From Gammaproteobacteria bacterium (GTDB taxonomy: Bacteria; Pseudomonadota; Gammaproteobacteria; Chromatiales; Chromatiaceae), in contig RFHJ01000132.1 in the NCBI GenBank assembly GCA_003696905.1, forward strand, positions 1-33,576: a stretch of DNA of 33,576 nt, given 5' to 3'. Position 1 is the first letter of the stretch; the number at the start of each line of letters is the position of its first letter. Of this stretch, positions 15,148 to 24,175 are shown piece by piece. The position numbers were made by a program, and so were the translations under genes. The notes beneath the pieces were generated by a model. The model ran no database searches. It saw only the letters and a program-made list of their open reading frames with translations, and was not told the origin of the DNA.

Positions 15148-17958
15148 TCAAAACTCTTCCCACTCGTCGTCACCCGATTCTACCGGTTCCGCCTTGGGTC
15201 TTGGTTCTGGCACGGGCCGCACCCCGGATGTCGGCGTCGCCTTCTCCGCGGGTCGCGTGGGGGCAACCGCGGTGGCTGCGGGCCGGTGCTCCACCGAAGC
15301 GGCTGCGGATGCACCTGCCGGGGCCACCCGCTCGGCGCCTGTACCCTCGGCCGTCTTGAAGAAGCTGACCAGGCGCCGCATCTCCACCGCCTTTTCGCTC
15401 AGCGATGCGGACGCGGCGGAGGTCTGCTCGGCCAGCGCGGCGTTCTGCTGGGTGACCTCGTCCATCGAGGTGACCGCCTGGTTGACCTGTTCGATGCCTG
15501 CGAGCTGTTCACTGGAGGCCGCCGCGATCTCGGCGATGATGTCGCCGACCTTCTTCACGCTCACCACGATCTCCTCCAGGGTGCTGCCCGACTCGTCCAC
15601 CAGCGCACTGCCCGCCTGGACCTTGGTCACCGAATCCTGAATCAGCTCCTTGATCTCCTTGGCCGCCTCCGCGGAGCGGGAGGCCAGATTCCGCACCTCG
15701 GTGGCCACCACGGCGAAGCCCCTGCCCTGCTCGCCGGCCCGGGCCGCCTCCACCGAGGCGTTCAGTGCCAACAGGTTGGTCTGGAAGGCGATCTCGTCGA
15801 TCACGCCGATAATTTCGGCGATCCGCTCGCTCGCATCGTTGATCTCCTTCATCGCCGTCACGGTACGTCCGACCACCTCTCCGCCCTGATTGGCCAGCTG
15901 GCTGGCGCTGGTGGCCACCTGATCGGCCACCCTGGCGTTTTCCGCATTGTTGCGCACCGTCGAGGTCAGCTCCTCCATCGAGGCCGCGGTTTCTTGCAAC
16001 GCTGCCGCCTGTTGCTCCGTGCGATTGGAGAGATTGGTGTTGCCGCTGCTGATCTCTCCGGAGGCAGAGGCAATACTCTCGGAAGCTGCATGCAGCTGCT
16101 GCACTACCCTTTGGATGTTCTCGATGGTCGTATTGACGTCCTGCTTGACCCGTTCGAACACACCCGCGTACTCGCGCGTAATGGGTTTTGTGAGGTCGCC
16201 TTCGGCCATCCGCTTCATGGTGGCGGCAATGTCACTGAAGCCGTTTTCCACCACATCCAGCAGCTGGTTCATGCCCACCCCCAACTGACGGAAGAAGCCC
16301 CGCTTGCCGTCGAGTGCGATGCGGCGGCTCAGTTCTCCGTTTTTGGCGGCGGCCACGATGTCTTCGATCTCACGCTCGACCTTCACCTCGGCGGTACGGT
16401 TGGTCCACTCCACCGCGGTGCCGATGCGGTTGCCCTCCTGATCGAATACCGGGTTGGCCACGATGCGCAGGGTCAGGCCATTGACCTCCACCTCGTTCTC
16501 CACTGCCTCCCGGATCCCGTCCAGCATGGCGCGTTGATGCCGAGGGTCCCGATGGAACAGGTCCATGTTCTTGCCTCGCAGGTCTTCGGGATCGAAGCCG
16601 GGCAGCGCCTCGCGCAGCTGGGGCGCCGCCTCCCTGAACATCCTTTCCACCGACTTGTTCAGATAGATGATGTTGTAGTCTTGATCGGCCACCATCACCG
16701 AACTGCCCACATTGTCCAGCGCGGCACGGATGCGGGCGTTCTCGGCGGCGAGCCGCCGCTCGTCCTCCAGGCGCCTGGCCTCTTCCTCGGCCGCCGCGAT
16801 CTCCTCGGTCCGGTCCACCCACTGGGTCACCCGCCCCAGATAGGTCTTCTCTTCGTCGTAGACCGGGCTGGCCACGAAGCGGACCTGACGATCGCCCATC
16901 ACCGAATCGACCGTGATGGTGCTGTCCAGGGGGCGACTGAAGGCGGCACGACCCGCCTCGTCGTCGAAATAGTCACGCAGCCGGCCGCCGATCAGCTTGT
17001 CCACGCTGAAACCAGGGTGGTTGCGGGCGATCGCCGGCGCCAGCTCGGTGAACAGGCGTCGCGCCGCCTCGTTCATGAAGATGAGGGTATTGTTCTCGTC
17101 GGAGACGGTGATGGCGGCATCCGCGTTCTCCAGTGCAGAGCGCATGCGCCCGACCTCGCTGAGCTGCTCCCTCAGGTGCTGCATCTGCTCGCGCAATTGA
17201 TCCCGCATGCGCAACAGCGCCTGATAGAGTCCAGTCGCCTTGCTCTGGCCCTCGTATTCGGTATCGAGCTCGCCCGCTGCGATGGCCTCGGCAATCCGGC
17301 TCAACACCACCGGATCGTGACCGATGGTGCGGAAGATGCCGTGAAACAGCCAGGCCATGAGCCCCACGACCGCCAGGAAGGCCAGAGAACCGATGACCGT
17401 ATAGAACAGCAGTTGACCGGACAGTGTCTTGTCCTGTTGCGCCTGCTCGGCGACCCCCGCGCGGGCCCGTTCAACGAAGGGGACGATCTGTTCGCTGAGC
17501 GCCTCCGCCGCCTTGTCGAACTTCGGCATCAGGACATTGCCGGCCGCCGGGCCGCCCGAGATGTAGGCCTTGGCCATCTCCTGACCAACCTCATAGTACC
17601 GTTCGAAGGCGGCCGACATCTTGTCATAGGTCGCCTGGTGAGCGGCATCGAGTTGACGCAGTTCGCTCAGTAATTCGTGGAAGCGCTTCGCCTGGCCGGC
17701 TGCCTCGTCGAAGCCATCATTCAGTCCGTCGAGCCCCCGAGTCGCGCTGATGTCGGAAAGCCACTGCTGCACCTGCACCACCGCCAGGTTGAGCTGATGG
17801 GCCCTGTCCATCAAAGCCACATCGTGGTCCACGAGGTCACCCAGGGACCTGATGACCCGCTGCTCCTGGACCAGTAAGGTGCTGACGGTGACACCGGCCA
17901 CCACCACCAGGGCGAGGACGATGCCGACGAGTTTCTGCTTGAAGGTGAGACGGTCCAT
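15148..17958 (-). CDS. Methyl-accepting chemotaxis protein with two PAS domains and CheR/CheB tether
   Basis: Chemoreceptor of 936 aa. TM1 spans about residues 8-29, a periplasmic helical bundle about 30-185, and TM2 about 190-215 ([21 protein letters not shown]). A HAMP-like segment beginning [20 protein letters not shown], two cytoplasmic PAS domains ([13 protein letters not shown] and [14 protein letters not shown]), a second HAMP-like region ([13 protein letters not shown]) and the MCP signalling hairpin with tip [33 protein letters not shown] follow. After a Pro/Ala-rich linker it ends DDEWEEF, a pentapeptide tether like NWETF that recruits CheR and CheB. FHRDPRHQ in PAS2 is seen in MCP-associated PAS domains; the ligand is unknown. 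ATG 17958 has GAGAGGA upstream, and the track's 78 earlier codons are not used. Confidence 0.94.
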   Translation of the reverse strand: MDRLTFKQKLVGIVLALVVVAGVTVSTLLVQEQRVIRSLGDLVDHDVALMDRAHQLNLAVVQVQQWLSDISATRGLDGLNDGFDEAAGQAKRFHELLSELRQLDAAHQATYDKMSAAFERYYEVGQEMAKAYISGGPAAGNVLMPKFDKAAEALSEQIVPFVERARAGVAEQAQQDKTLSGQLLFYTVIGSLAFLAVVGLMAWLFHGIFRTIGHDPVVLSRIAEAIAAGELDTEYEGQSKATGLYQALLRMRDQLREQMQHLREQLSEVGRMRSALENADAAITVSDENNTLIFMNEAARRLFTELAPAIARNHPGFSVDKLIGGRLRDYFDDEAGRAAFSRPLDSTITVDSVMGDRQVRFVASPVYDEEKTYLGRVTQWVDRTEEIAAAEEEARRLEDERRLAAENARIRAALDNVGSSVMVADQDYNIIYLNKSVERMFREAAPQLREALPGFDPEDLRGKNMDLFHRDPRHQRAMLDGIREAVENEVEVNGLTLRIVANPVFDQEGNRIGTAVEWTNRTAEVKVEREIEDIVAAAKNGELSRRIALDGKRGFFRQLGVGMNQLLDVVENGFSDIAATMKRMAEGDLTKPITREYAGVFERVKQDVNTTIENIQRVVQQLHAASESIASASGEISSGNTNLSNRTEQQAAALQETAASMEELTSTVRNNAENARVADQVATSASQLANQGGEVVGRTVTAMKEINDASERIAEIIGVIDEIAFQTNLLALNASVEAARAGEQGRGFAVVATEVRNLASRSAEAAKEIKELIQDSVTKVQAGSALVDESGSTLEEIVVSVKKVGDIIAEIAAASSEQLAGIEQVNQAVTSMDEVTQQNAALAEQTSAASASLSEKAVEMRRLVSFFKTAEGTGAERVAPAGASAAASVEHRPAATAVAPTRPAEKATPTSGVRPVPEPRPKAEPVESGDDEWEEF

Positions 17959-18052
17959 GGTGCGAATTTCCTCTCGCTGATCCGGTGAAACACAGGCTGC
18001 GGCCACGGCCGCAAGGCTCGCCGGCATTCGATTTGCCGGTGCGGTACCGCAG

Positions 18053-18079
18053 CTAGCGGCCTGAGAGAGGAATCCTTTA
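18053..18079 (-). promoter_or_regulatory. Sigma-28 (FliA)-like promoter of the chemoreceptor gene
   Basis: On the minus strand the sequence reads TAAA (18079-18076), exactly 15 nt, then GCCGCTAG (18060-18053). The FliA consensus is TAAA-N15-GCCGATAA; the -35 core is perfect and the -10 matches six of eight. It lies about 95 nt upstream of the start codon, and receptors are classic FliA targets. The same 172-nt gap contains the tail of the livF transcript and an A8 run (T8 on the livF strand) without a strong hairpin. Confidence 0.65.
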
Positions 18080-18130
18080 GGGACGGCCTGAAAAAAAACA
18101 GTGAGAAGCCCGGGAACCCCGACCACAGGG

Positions 18131-18895
18131 TCAGATCGCGAGGTACTCCTCGCGCAACTCGTGATTGTCGAGCACCTCCTGGGCGGTGCCATCGAATACC
18201 ACGTTGCCCATGTCGAGGATCACCGCGCGGTCGGCGAGATTCAAGGCGGCAATGGCGTTCTGCTCCACGATGATGGTGGTAATGCCCAGCTCGCGGATAC
18301 TCTCAAGGATACGTTCGATCTCCTGCACGATCACCGGTGCCAGCCCCTCGTAGGGCTCGTCCAGCAAGAGCAGTTTCACGTCGCGGGCCAGGGCGCGTGC
18401 CACCGCCAGCATCTGCTGTTCACCGCCGGAGAGGGTGACGGCCTCCTGGGTGCGGCGCTCGGCAAGACGCGGAAAGTGTTCGTAGATCCGCTCCTTGGTC
18501 CAGCCGTGCGGCGGTGCAATCTGCGCCAGGTCCAGCGATTCCTCGACCGTCAGGCCCGGGATGATGCGCCGGTCCTCGGGTACCAGCTGGATGCCCGAGC
18601 GAGCCGCCTTCCAGGCGCTCATCTCGTGGATGGGGTGGTGATCCAGCCACACCTCGCCGTGTTTCATCTCGGGCGTATCGAGCCGCGCGATGGTACGCAG
18701 GGTCGAGGTCTTGCCGGCGCCGTTGCGCCCCAGCAGGGCCAGAATCTCGCCCTCGCGGATGTCGAAGCTGACGCCCTGGACGATATAGCTCTCGCCATAG
18801 TAAGCGTGCAATTCCCAGGCGGAAAAGAAGGCCGGAGAGGTGCCCAGCGCCTTGATCGGCGGGGTCTTGGGTGCTCGCTTGGTGGTAAAGGTCAT
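18131..18895 (-). CDS. livF: Liv-type ABC importer ATP-binding protein (LivF)
   Basis: Second ATPase subunit (254 aa) of a branched-chain-amino-acid-type ABC importer, acting at the cytoplasmic face of the LivH/LivM permease pair. It shows Walker [11 protein letters not shown]-loop region [21 protein letters not shown], signature [15 protein letters not shown], Walker B LLLLDEP and the H-loop position in TTIIVEQN, which has the Gln/Asn variant common in LivF. The N terminus carries about 25 extra residues before the core fold. ATG 18895 overlaps the livG stop as ATGA. It is the last gene of the operon, and no CoA ligase or other enzyme follows. Confidence 0.92.
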   Translation of the reverse strand: MTFTTKRAPKTPPIKALGTSPAFFSAWELHAYYGESYIVQGVSFDIREGEILALLGRNGAGKTSTLRTIARLDTPEMKHGEVWLDHHPIHEMSAWKAARSGIQLVPEDRRIIPGLTVEESLDLAQIAPPHGWTKERIYEHFPRLAERRTQEAVTLSGGEQQMLAVARALARDVKLLLLDEPYEGLAPVIVQEIERILESIRELGITTIIVEQNAIAALNLADRAVILDMGNVVFDGTAQEVLDNHELREEYLAI

Positions 18896-19671
18896 ATCTC
18901 TGCACTCCCCAGGTAGGCCTCGCGCACCTTCGGGTGCCCCTTGATCTCGTCCGGATGGCCCTCGGCGATGATTTTTCCCTGGGCCAGCACACTGATGCGG
19001 TCGGCGAGGCTGAATACGACATGCATGTCGTGCTCGATGATCACCTTGGTCATCCCCCTGGCCTTGATCTTCTTCAGCAGATCGATGGTGCGGTTGGTGT
19101 CGTGGCGCGCCATGCCCGCCGTGGGTTCATCGAGCAGCAACAGCTTGGGATGCTGGATCAAGCACATGGCCAGTTCCAGGCGTCGCTTGTCGCCCCGCGA
19201 GAGATTCCCTGCGTGATGATGTGCCTGTTCGGCCATGCCCAAATCCTCCAGGAGCGCCATTGCCTCGTCCTCGACGTCCTTTTCGTCCCGCAGGGGTTCG
19301 AAGGGGTTGAAGCGGAAGGTGCCCTCCTTGTGGGCGAAGGCCGGCAGCATGACGTTCTGCACCAGCGACAGGTCGGGAAAGATTGCCGGGGTCTGGAAGA
19401 CCCGCGAAATACCCAGCTGGTTGATATCGTGGGGCTTGAGATCGCCCTGGGTGAGATCCGTGCCCAGAAAACGGATGGTGCCACTGTCGGGCTTGAGCAG
19501 GCCGATGCAGGTATTGAGCAGGGTCGACTTGCCAGCCCCGTTGGGCCCGATGATGGCATGGGTCTTCCCCTGTTCGATCCGGAGATTGATGTCCGAGAGC
19601 GCCTGCAGGCCGCCAAAGGCCTTGTTGACCCCAGCGATCTCGAGCACGATGTTGTCCGGCTGAGCACTCAT
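18892..19671 (-). CDS. livG: Liv-type ABC importer ATP-binding protein (LivG)
   Basis: First ATPase subunit, 259 aa. It shows Walker A IGPNGAGKSTLLN, Q-loop VFQTPAIFPDLSLVQNVML, signature LSRGDKRRLELAMCL (variant of LSGGQ, as in many LivG/UrtD proteins), Walker B LLLLDEPTAGMA and switch His in VIIEHDMHVV. The stop of livM and ATG 19671 share one base (TGATG), and GGAGG lies 4-5 nt upstream. A GTG three bases earlier is the ORF-track start and would overlap livM by 4 nt instead. The substrate is set by the binding protein, not by this subunit. Confidence 0.92.
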   Translation of the reverse strand: MSAQPDNIVLEIAGVNKAFGGLQALSDINLRIEQGKTHAIIGPNGAGKSTLLNTCIGLLKPDSGTIRFLGTDLTQGDLKPHDINQLGISRVFQTPAIFPDLSLVQNVMLPAFAHKEGTFRFNPFEPLRDEKDVEDEAMALLEDLGMAEQAHHHAGNLSRGDKRRLELAMCLIQHPKLLLLDEPTAGMARHDTNRTIDLLKKIKARGMTKVIIEHDMHVVFSLADRISVLAQGKIIAEGHPDEIKGHPKVREAYLGSAEI

Positions 19672-20807
19672 CACGCCTCCTCCTCTGCCTTGCCGGGCTT
19701 GCGCTGGAACAACGCCTGAATGCGACGGAAGCCCTCGATGATGCCGCCCGGCAGGAAGATGATGATCACCATGAACAGCACCCCCAGGGTCAGGTGCCAG
19801 CCATCACCCACGAAGGGCGAGGTCAGCGTCACCATCAGCTCGTTCAGCCAGTCCGGCAGGAAGTCGAAGACCTGGTGCAGCGTCTGTTCATTGACCGCCG
19901 AGAAGATGTTCTCGAAGTACTTGATGGTCGCCGCGCCGATCACCGGGCCCAACAGCGTTCCGACACCCCCGAGGATGGTCATCAGCACTACCTCGCCGGA
20001 GGCGGTCCATTGCATCCGTTCGGCGCCGGCCAAGGGATCGACGATGGCCATCAGGGATCCCGCCAGGCCGGCGTAGATACCGGAGATCACGAAGACACTC
20101 AGCAGATAGGGCCTGGGATTGAAACCCGTGTACTCCATCCGTGTCTGGTTACTTTTTATAGCCACCAGTTTCATGCCGTAGGGCGAGCGGAAGATCCGCA
20201 GCGCCACCCAGAAACCCAGAATCAGCATCACGGCGCAGAAATAGAAACCAGCATAGCCCTTGAGCGTCAGTCCAAACAGGTCGGCGAGCGGCGAGCCCTG
20301 CACCTGAATACCCAGCAGGGTATCGATCAGTCGCGGATCGTCGCGCAACACGCGCAGGCCGGTTTCGCCGTTGGTGATGGGGGTGAGCACCGAATAGGCC
20401 ATGTTGTAGGACATCTGGGCGAAGGCCAGGGTCAGGATGGAGAAATAGATGCCCGTCCGCCGCAGGCTGAGGAAACCGATGACCACCGCGAAGATTGCCG
20501 AGATCGCCACCGATAGCAGAACCGCCGGGATGACGTTCATCGACAACAGTTTGAACGACCACACAGTGGCGTAGGAACCCACCCCGAGGAAGGCGGCGTG
20601 GCCGAAGGAGAGGTAGCCGGTCAAGCCGAACAAAAGATTGTAGCCGATGGCAAAGAGGCCAAAGATGGCAAACTTCTGCAGCAGATCGGGATAGCCCGCG
20701 CCAATGGCCTGGGCCCACAGCGGGGCGCTCAACACCACCGCGGAAAATATGGCCAGCACCAGGTAATCGCGCAGGGAAGTGGAGGCAATGATGATTCGGG
20801 TCTGCAT
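19671..20807 (-). CDS. livM: Liv-type ABC importer permease (LivM)
   Basis: Inner-membrane permease of 378 aa with roughly ten hydrophobic segments, for example [51 protein letters not shown] and VIIIFLPGG near the C terminus. The [20 protein letters not shown] block and the region [15 protein letters not shown]...[22 protein letters not shown], which contacts the ATPases, are hallmarks of LivM. It pairs with LivH. The start has GGGAGAA just upstream and lies 10 nt after the livH stop. Confidence 0.92.
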   Translation of the reverse strand: MQTRIIIASTSLRDYLVLAIFSAVVLSAPLWAQAIGAGYPDLLQKFAIFGLFAIGYNLLFGLTGYLSFGHAAFLGVGSYATVWSFKLLSMNVIPAVLLSVAISAIFAVVIGFLSLRRTGIYFSILTLAFAQMSYNMAYSVLTPITNGETGLRVLRDDPRLIDTLLGIQVQGSPLADLFGLTLKGYAGFYFCAVMLILGFWVALRIFRSPYGMKLVAIKSNQTRMEYTGFNPRPYLLSVFVISGIYAGLAGSLMAIVDPLAGAERMQWTASGEVVLMTILGGVGTLLGPVIGAATIKYFENIFSAVNEQTLHQVFDFLPDWLNELMVTLTSPFVGDGWHLTLGVLFMVIIIFLPGGIIEGFRRIQALFQRKPGKAEEEA

Positions 20808-20817
20808 GATTTCTCCC

Positions 20818-21816
20818 TCAGTCCTTGCCCATCAGGCCGCGCGGCCGAACCAGCAGGATGATGACCGCCACCAGGTAGATGATGATCTGGTCGATGCCCG
20901 GCAGGATGGACTTGATCTCGTTCATGGAGAAGAACGACTGCAGAATGCCGAGCAGAAACCCGGCCGCCACTGCCCCCGGCAGCGAGCCCATGCCGCCGAC
21001 CACGACCACCACGAAGGAGAGCACCAGAAAGTCCATGCCCATGTGGTAGTCGGGCGAGAGAATGGGCGTGTACATGGTCCCTGCGAGGCCGGCGACCACG
21101 GCCGCGATGCCGAACACAATGGTGAAGCGCCGCTCGATGTTGATGCCGAGCAGGCTCACCATCTCACGGTCGTGCATGCCGGCACGCACCACCATACCGA
21201 AGGTGGTGAACTGCAGAAAGGCGAACACGAGGCCGATGACCACCACCGAGAACAGCAGATAGATCAACCGCCACCAAGGATAGACGATGCCGGGCATGCC
21301 GAAGACGGCGCCGACGTCCACGCTGGTCGCCACCGCCTCCGGCGCCGCCACCGGGATGGGGTTGGCGCCATAGAAGGACTTCACGATCTCCTGCAGTACG
21401 ATGGCCAGCCCAAAGGTGACCAGGATCTGATCGGCATGGTCACGCTTGTAGAAATAGCGGATCAGGCCCCGTTCCATGGCGAGCCCGATCAGGAGCATCA
21501 CCGGTATGGCCGCGACGATCGATATCGGCACCGAATAATCGATGATGGCACGCCCGATGTCCCCCCACCACACCTCCAGATAGGGGACCTCCTTGTAGGC
21601 ATCGAAGAAGGTGATGCTGGGGTCTTTCACCCGCATCGAGATCGTCAACAGTTCCTGCACGCTGACCGCCACGAAGGCGCCCAGCATGAAGAGCGCGCCG
21701 TGGGCGAAGTTCACCACCCCTAGGGTGCCGAAGACCAGACTCAGACCCAGGGCGATGAGCGCATAGGCTCCCCCTTTGTCCAGGCCGTTGAGTATCTGCA
21801 GCAATATCGCTTCCAT
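20818..21816 (-). CDS. livH: Liv-type ABC importer permease (LivH)
   Basis: Inner-membrane permease of 332 aa (E. coli LivH 308). It begins [45 protein letters not shown], the family signature, and carries the coupling region [43 protein letters not shown] loop at about 55-90 ([27 protein letters not shown]) is longer than in E. coli LivH and is common in homologues transporting amides or carboxylates; its function is unknown. It lies 113 nt after the binding-protein gene, with a hairpin terminator between. Confidence 0.92.
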   Translation of the reverse strand: MEAILLQILNGLDKGGAYALIALGLSLVFGTLGVVNFAHGALFMLGAFVAVSVQELLTISMRVKDPSITFFDAYKEVPYLEVWWGDIGRAIIDYSVPISIVAAIPVMLLIGLAMERGLIRYFYKRDHADQILVTFGLAIVLQEIVKSFYGANPIPVAAPEAVATSVDVGAVFGMPGIVYPWWRLIYLLFSVVVIGLVFAFLQFTTFGMVVRAGMHDREMVSLLGINIERRFTIVFGIAAVVAGLAGTMYTPILSPDYHMGMDFLVLSFVVVVVGGMGSLPGAVAAGFLLGILQSFFSMNEIKSILPGIDQIIIYLVAVIILLVRPRGLMGKD

Positions 21817-21883
21817 AACCGGACTCTTCCCACTCGCGCCGGCCGGGCCGAAGCGGCCCGCCCGATGAATTCACGTGACAACG

Positions 21884-21916
21884 CAAAAACCGGTCGTCCC
21901 CCACGGGACGACCGGT
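21884..21916 (-). terminator. Intrinsic terminator/attenuator between the binding-protein and permease genes
   Basis: On the minus strand, ACCGGTCGTCCC-GTGG-GGGACGACCGGT forms a perfect 12-bp stem with a 4-nt loop and runs into TTTTTGCG. The stem is 14 nt downstream of the binding-protein stop and about 70 nt upstream of livH. It would let the binding protein be made in excess while some transcripts read through to the membrane subunits, a common arrangement in ABC import operons. Confidence 0.8.
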
Positions 21917-21929
21917 CTCACCCGCCGGA

Positions 21930-23273
21930 TCAGGCGTTGCACTGACCCAGTTCGCCGCCGAAGATCGACGGGTCGTACTCCACCTGCGAACGCGGCACCA
22001 CCTTGGCTACCTCCAGCAGGTCGAATTGCGAGCTCGGCTTCTCCTTGCCGCGCACCACCAGCACGTCCTTGAAGCACTGGTGGTCGGCCGCGCGGTACTC
22101 GGTGGGCCCGTTGCCCATGCCGTCGAACTTGAAGCCTTCCAGCGCCTCGATCACACCGCAGGGGTTGAAGGTGCCGGCCATCTCGCAGGCATTGGCATAC
22201 AACAGGGTCTGCACATAGCAGGTCTGTGCCGCCTGCGACGGCGGGAAACCGTACTCGGCGCCAAAGGACTTGACGAAGGCCTTGGAGCCCTCGTCGCTCA
22301 GCGACCAGTGCCAGTTGGTGGTCCCCAGGATACCCTTGATGGCATCTCCGGCGCCCTGCGCCATGAGACGGGAGAACAGCGGCACCACGATCTCGAACTT
22401 CTTGCCATTGACCATCTTGTCGCGCAGACCGAACTGCACCGCCTGGGTCAACGAGTTCACCATGTCCTTGCCGTAGTGGTTGAGGATCAGCACATCGGCG
22501 CCCGAGTTCAGTACCGGGGTGATGTACTGGGAGAAGTCGCCGGCGCCCAGCGGGGTACGCACGGCAGCAACGGTCTTCCACCCCAGGGCCTCGGTGGCGT
22601 TCTTGATGGACTCTTCCTGGGTCCAGCCCCAGGTATAGTCGGCGGTCAGGTGATAGGCCTTGCGGTCACGGCCGTATTCCTCCGCCAGCACCGGTGCCAG
22701 GGCCTGGCCGGACATGTAGGCGTTGAAGAAGTGGCGGAAGCCGTGCTTGCGCTTGTCCTTGCCGGTGGTGTCGTTGGAGTGGGTCAGGCCCGCCATGAAG
22801 ATCACACCGGCCTCCTGGCACAGCGACTGTACCGCGATCGCCACCCCCGATGAGGAGCCGCCCGAGATCATCAATGCGCCGTCCTTCTCGATCATCCGCT
22901 TGGCCGAGGCGCGGGCCGCGTCCGACTTGGTCTGGGTGTCGCCAGTCACGTAGGTGACCTTCTTGCCCAGAATACCGTTGCCCTTGAGGCTCGACGGCTT
23001 CATGGTGTTGAGCATGCCCCCGTCACCCTCGCCGTTGAGGTGCTTGACCGCCAGCTTGAAGGCGCGCAGCTCGTCCGCGCCCTCGTCGGCATAGGCACCG
23101 GTCTGTGGCACGTTGAAGCCGAGGGTCACGGTAGCACCCTTCGGCTCGTTGACGAACGCATGGGCATTGCGAATCAGAATGGTGGGCGCCGCGGTGACCG
23201 CGGCGGTGGCGATGGATGCCTTGAGGAATCCACGCCGGGAAAGGTTAGGGAATTTCTTATCGTCGTCAGACAT
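21930..23273 (-). CDS. Tat-exported periplasmic binding protein of a liv-type ABC importer
   Basis: Substrate-binding protein (447 aa) of the Peripla_BP_6 (LivJ-like) family. The N terminus has a twin-arginine signal, LSRRGFLKAS, with Arg13-Arg14, a hydrophobic stretch and AHA cleavage near residue 39; LivJ itself uses Sec, so export of a folded protein is expected. The mature part has GFNVPQTGAYADEGADELRAFKLAVKHLN, SGGSSSGVAIAVQ and YTWGWTQEESIKNA, typical of the family. The ligand could be a branched-chain amino acid, amide or short carboxylate; the neighbouring CrbSR-type regulators favour a carbon source but do not prove it. GGAGG lies 9 nt before ATG 23273. First gene of the operon. Confidence 0.9.
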   Translation of the reverse strand: MSDDDKKFPNLSRRGFLKASIATAAVTAAPTILIRNAHAFVNEPKGATVTLGFNVPQTGAYADEGADELRAFKLAVKHLNGEGDGGMLNTMKPSSLKGNGILGKKVTYVTGDTQTKSDAARASAKRMIEKDGALMISGGSSSGVAIAVQSLCQEAGVIFMAGLTHSNDTTGKDKRKHGFRHFFNAYMSGQALAPVLAEEYGRDRKAYHLTADYTWGWTQEESIKNATEALGWKTVAAVRTPLGAGDFSQYITPVLNSGADVLILNHYGKDMVNSLTQAVQFGLRDKMVNGKKFEIVVPLFSRLMAQGAGDAIKGILGTTNWHWSLSDEGSKAFVKSFGAEYGFPPSQAAQTCYVQTLLYANACEMAGTFNPCGVIEALEGFKFDGMGNGPTEYRAADHQCFKDVLVVRGKEKPSSQFDLLEVAKVVPRSQVEYDPSIFGGELGQCNA

Positions 23274-23339
23274 GAGCTCTATCCTCCGGGTTTGGCCACC
23301 CGCCCACGGGTGATCCAGACAGTGTCCTGACAGGGACGG

Positions 23340-23361
23340 GACTTTGTAGAATCCGCTGGCC
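23340..23361. promoter_or_regulatory. Intergenic motif copy 2, near the binding-protein gene
   Basis: GACTTTGTAGAAT-CCGCTGGCC matches the motif at 23443-23469 with a few changes and a short gap, in the same orientation. It lies about 67 nt upstream of the binding-protein start. The 230-nt gap between the divergent genes otherwise holds no coding region. Candidate binding site for a shared regulator. Confidence 0.4.
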
Positions 23362-23439
23362 CGCGCGAGGGCATTCCACCCCCAAGAAAGGCCATGCAGT
23401 TCACGGCGCGACTATGGCAATACCCCGGTTTGCATACAA

Positions 23440-23469
23440 TTAGACTTTAGTCGAATACCTCCGCTGGCC
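23440..23469. promoter_or_regulatory. Palindromic operator-like motif (copy 1) before the response regulator
   Basis: TTAGACT-TT-AGTCGAA (23440-23455) is a 7-2-7 inverted repeat with one mismatch. Its right part continues into GAATACCTCCGCTGGCC, shared with copy 2. A TACAAT -10-like hexamer (23435-23440) abuts it and lacks a good -35, as expected for an activator-dependent promoter. It lies about 50 nt upstream of the regulator gene. The LuxR-type regulator encoded next door is the obvious candidate binder, but this is inference. Confidence 0.45.
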
Positions 23470-23503
23470 GGAGAGACGCATAATCCGGAGGAACGAGGAC
23501 GCC

Positions 23504-24169
23504 ATGCCGGAATCTGCCTGCGAAATGGACACGCACATCATCGTGGCGGACGATCACCCCCTGTTCCGCGATGCCGTCACCCACCTGCTGGAACGCAGCA
23601 TACCCATGGTGCGCGTCAGCCAGGTAGAGAGCTTTCGCCAGCTCAACGAGCAGCTGGCGGGAGATGTCCTGCCCAGTCTGGTGCTGCTGGACCTGAAACT
23701 GATCGACACCCGCGGCCTGGACGGCCTGTTGCTGCTGAAGAAACACTACCCGTCGCTGCCCGTACTCATCATCTCCGCCTTCGACGACGACAAGGTGGTA
23801 CAGATGGCCATGCAGTGCGGCGCCAGCGGCTTCGTACCCAAGCGCCTGGAGATGGAGCGCATGGCCGAGGCCATCCAGTCCGTGCTGGAGGGCGAGATGT
23901 GGTTTCCGGAGCTCGAGGTGGCCGACGAGGCACCGCCGCTGGATACCAAGGCGTTGGTCGAATCACTCACCCCGGCTCAGCTGCGCGTCCTTTCCCTGCT
24001 GCGCGACGGCATGCCCAGCAAGGAGATGGCGGCCGCCATGTCGGTCACCGAGGCCACCATCAAGGCCCATCTCACCGAGATCTTTCGCAAACTGAAGGTC
24101 AAGAACCGGACCCAGGCGGTGCTCGCGACCCAGGATCTCGACCTTCCTTCCCAGGGACTGCCGGAATAG
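23504..24169 (+). CDS. crbR: LuxR/NarL-type response regulator, CrbR/ErdR-like
   Basis: DNA-binding response regulator of 221 aa. The receiver domain has acidic residues D16-D17, phosphoacceptor D63 in LVLLDLKLID, and K113 in GFVPKRLEM. The C-terminal LuxR helix-turn-helix (about 158-210) reads LTPAQLRVLSLLRDGMPSKEMAAAMSVTEATIKAHLTEIFRKLKV. Together with the SLC5-kinase hybrid beside it, this matches CrbR/ErdR, activators of acetate and related carbon-use genes in Vibrio and Pseudomonas; the name rests on architecture and context, not an alignment. ATG 23504 follows GGAGGA and GAGGA sequences; Met8 is a weaker alternative. Divergent from the ABC importer and convergent with its probable kinase, 6 nt apart. 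Confidence 0.85.
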   Translation: MPESACEMDTHIIVADDHPLFRDAVTHLLERSIPMVRVSQVESFRQLNEQLAGDVLPSLVLLDLKLIDTRGLDGLLLLKKHYPSLPVLIISAFDDDKVVQMAMQCGASGFVPKRLEMERMAEAIQSVLEGEMWFPELEVADEAPPLDTKALVESLTPAQLRVLSLLRDGMPSKEMAAAMSVTEATIKAHLTEIFRKLKVKNRTQAVLATQDLDLPSQGLPE

Positions 24170-24175
24170 GCGGTA

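Noticed and set aside
15286-17673. 795-aa plus-strand ORF opposite the chemoreceptor
   Set aside because: The minus strand holds a complete receptor with all expected domains; the plus reading is a mirror artefact.
18061-18110. Intrinsic terminator of livF at the T8 run
   Set aside because: No stable hairpin immediately precedes the T run on the minus strand, so it was not called.
23416-23435. Possible sigma-54 promoter (TGGCA ... TTGCAT) before the response regulator
   Set aside because: The GG-to-GC distance is about 16 nt rather than the required 12, so it does not fit.
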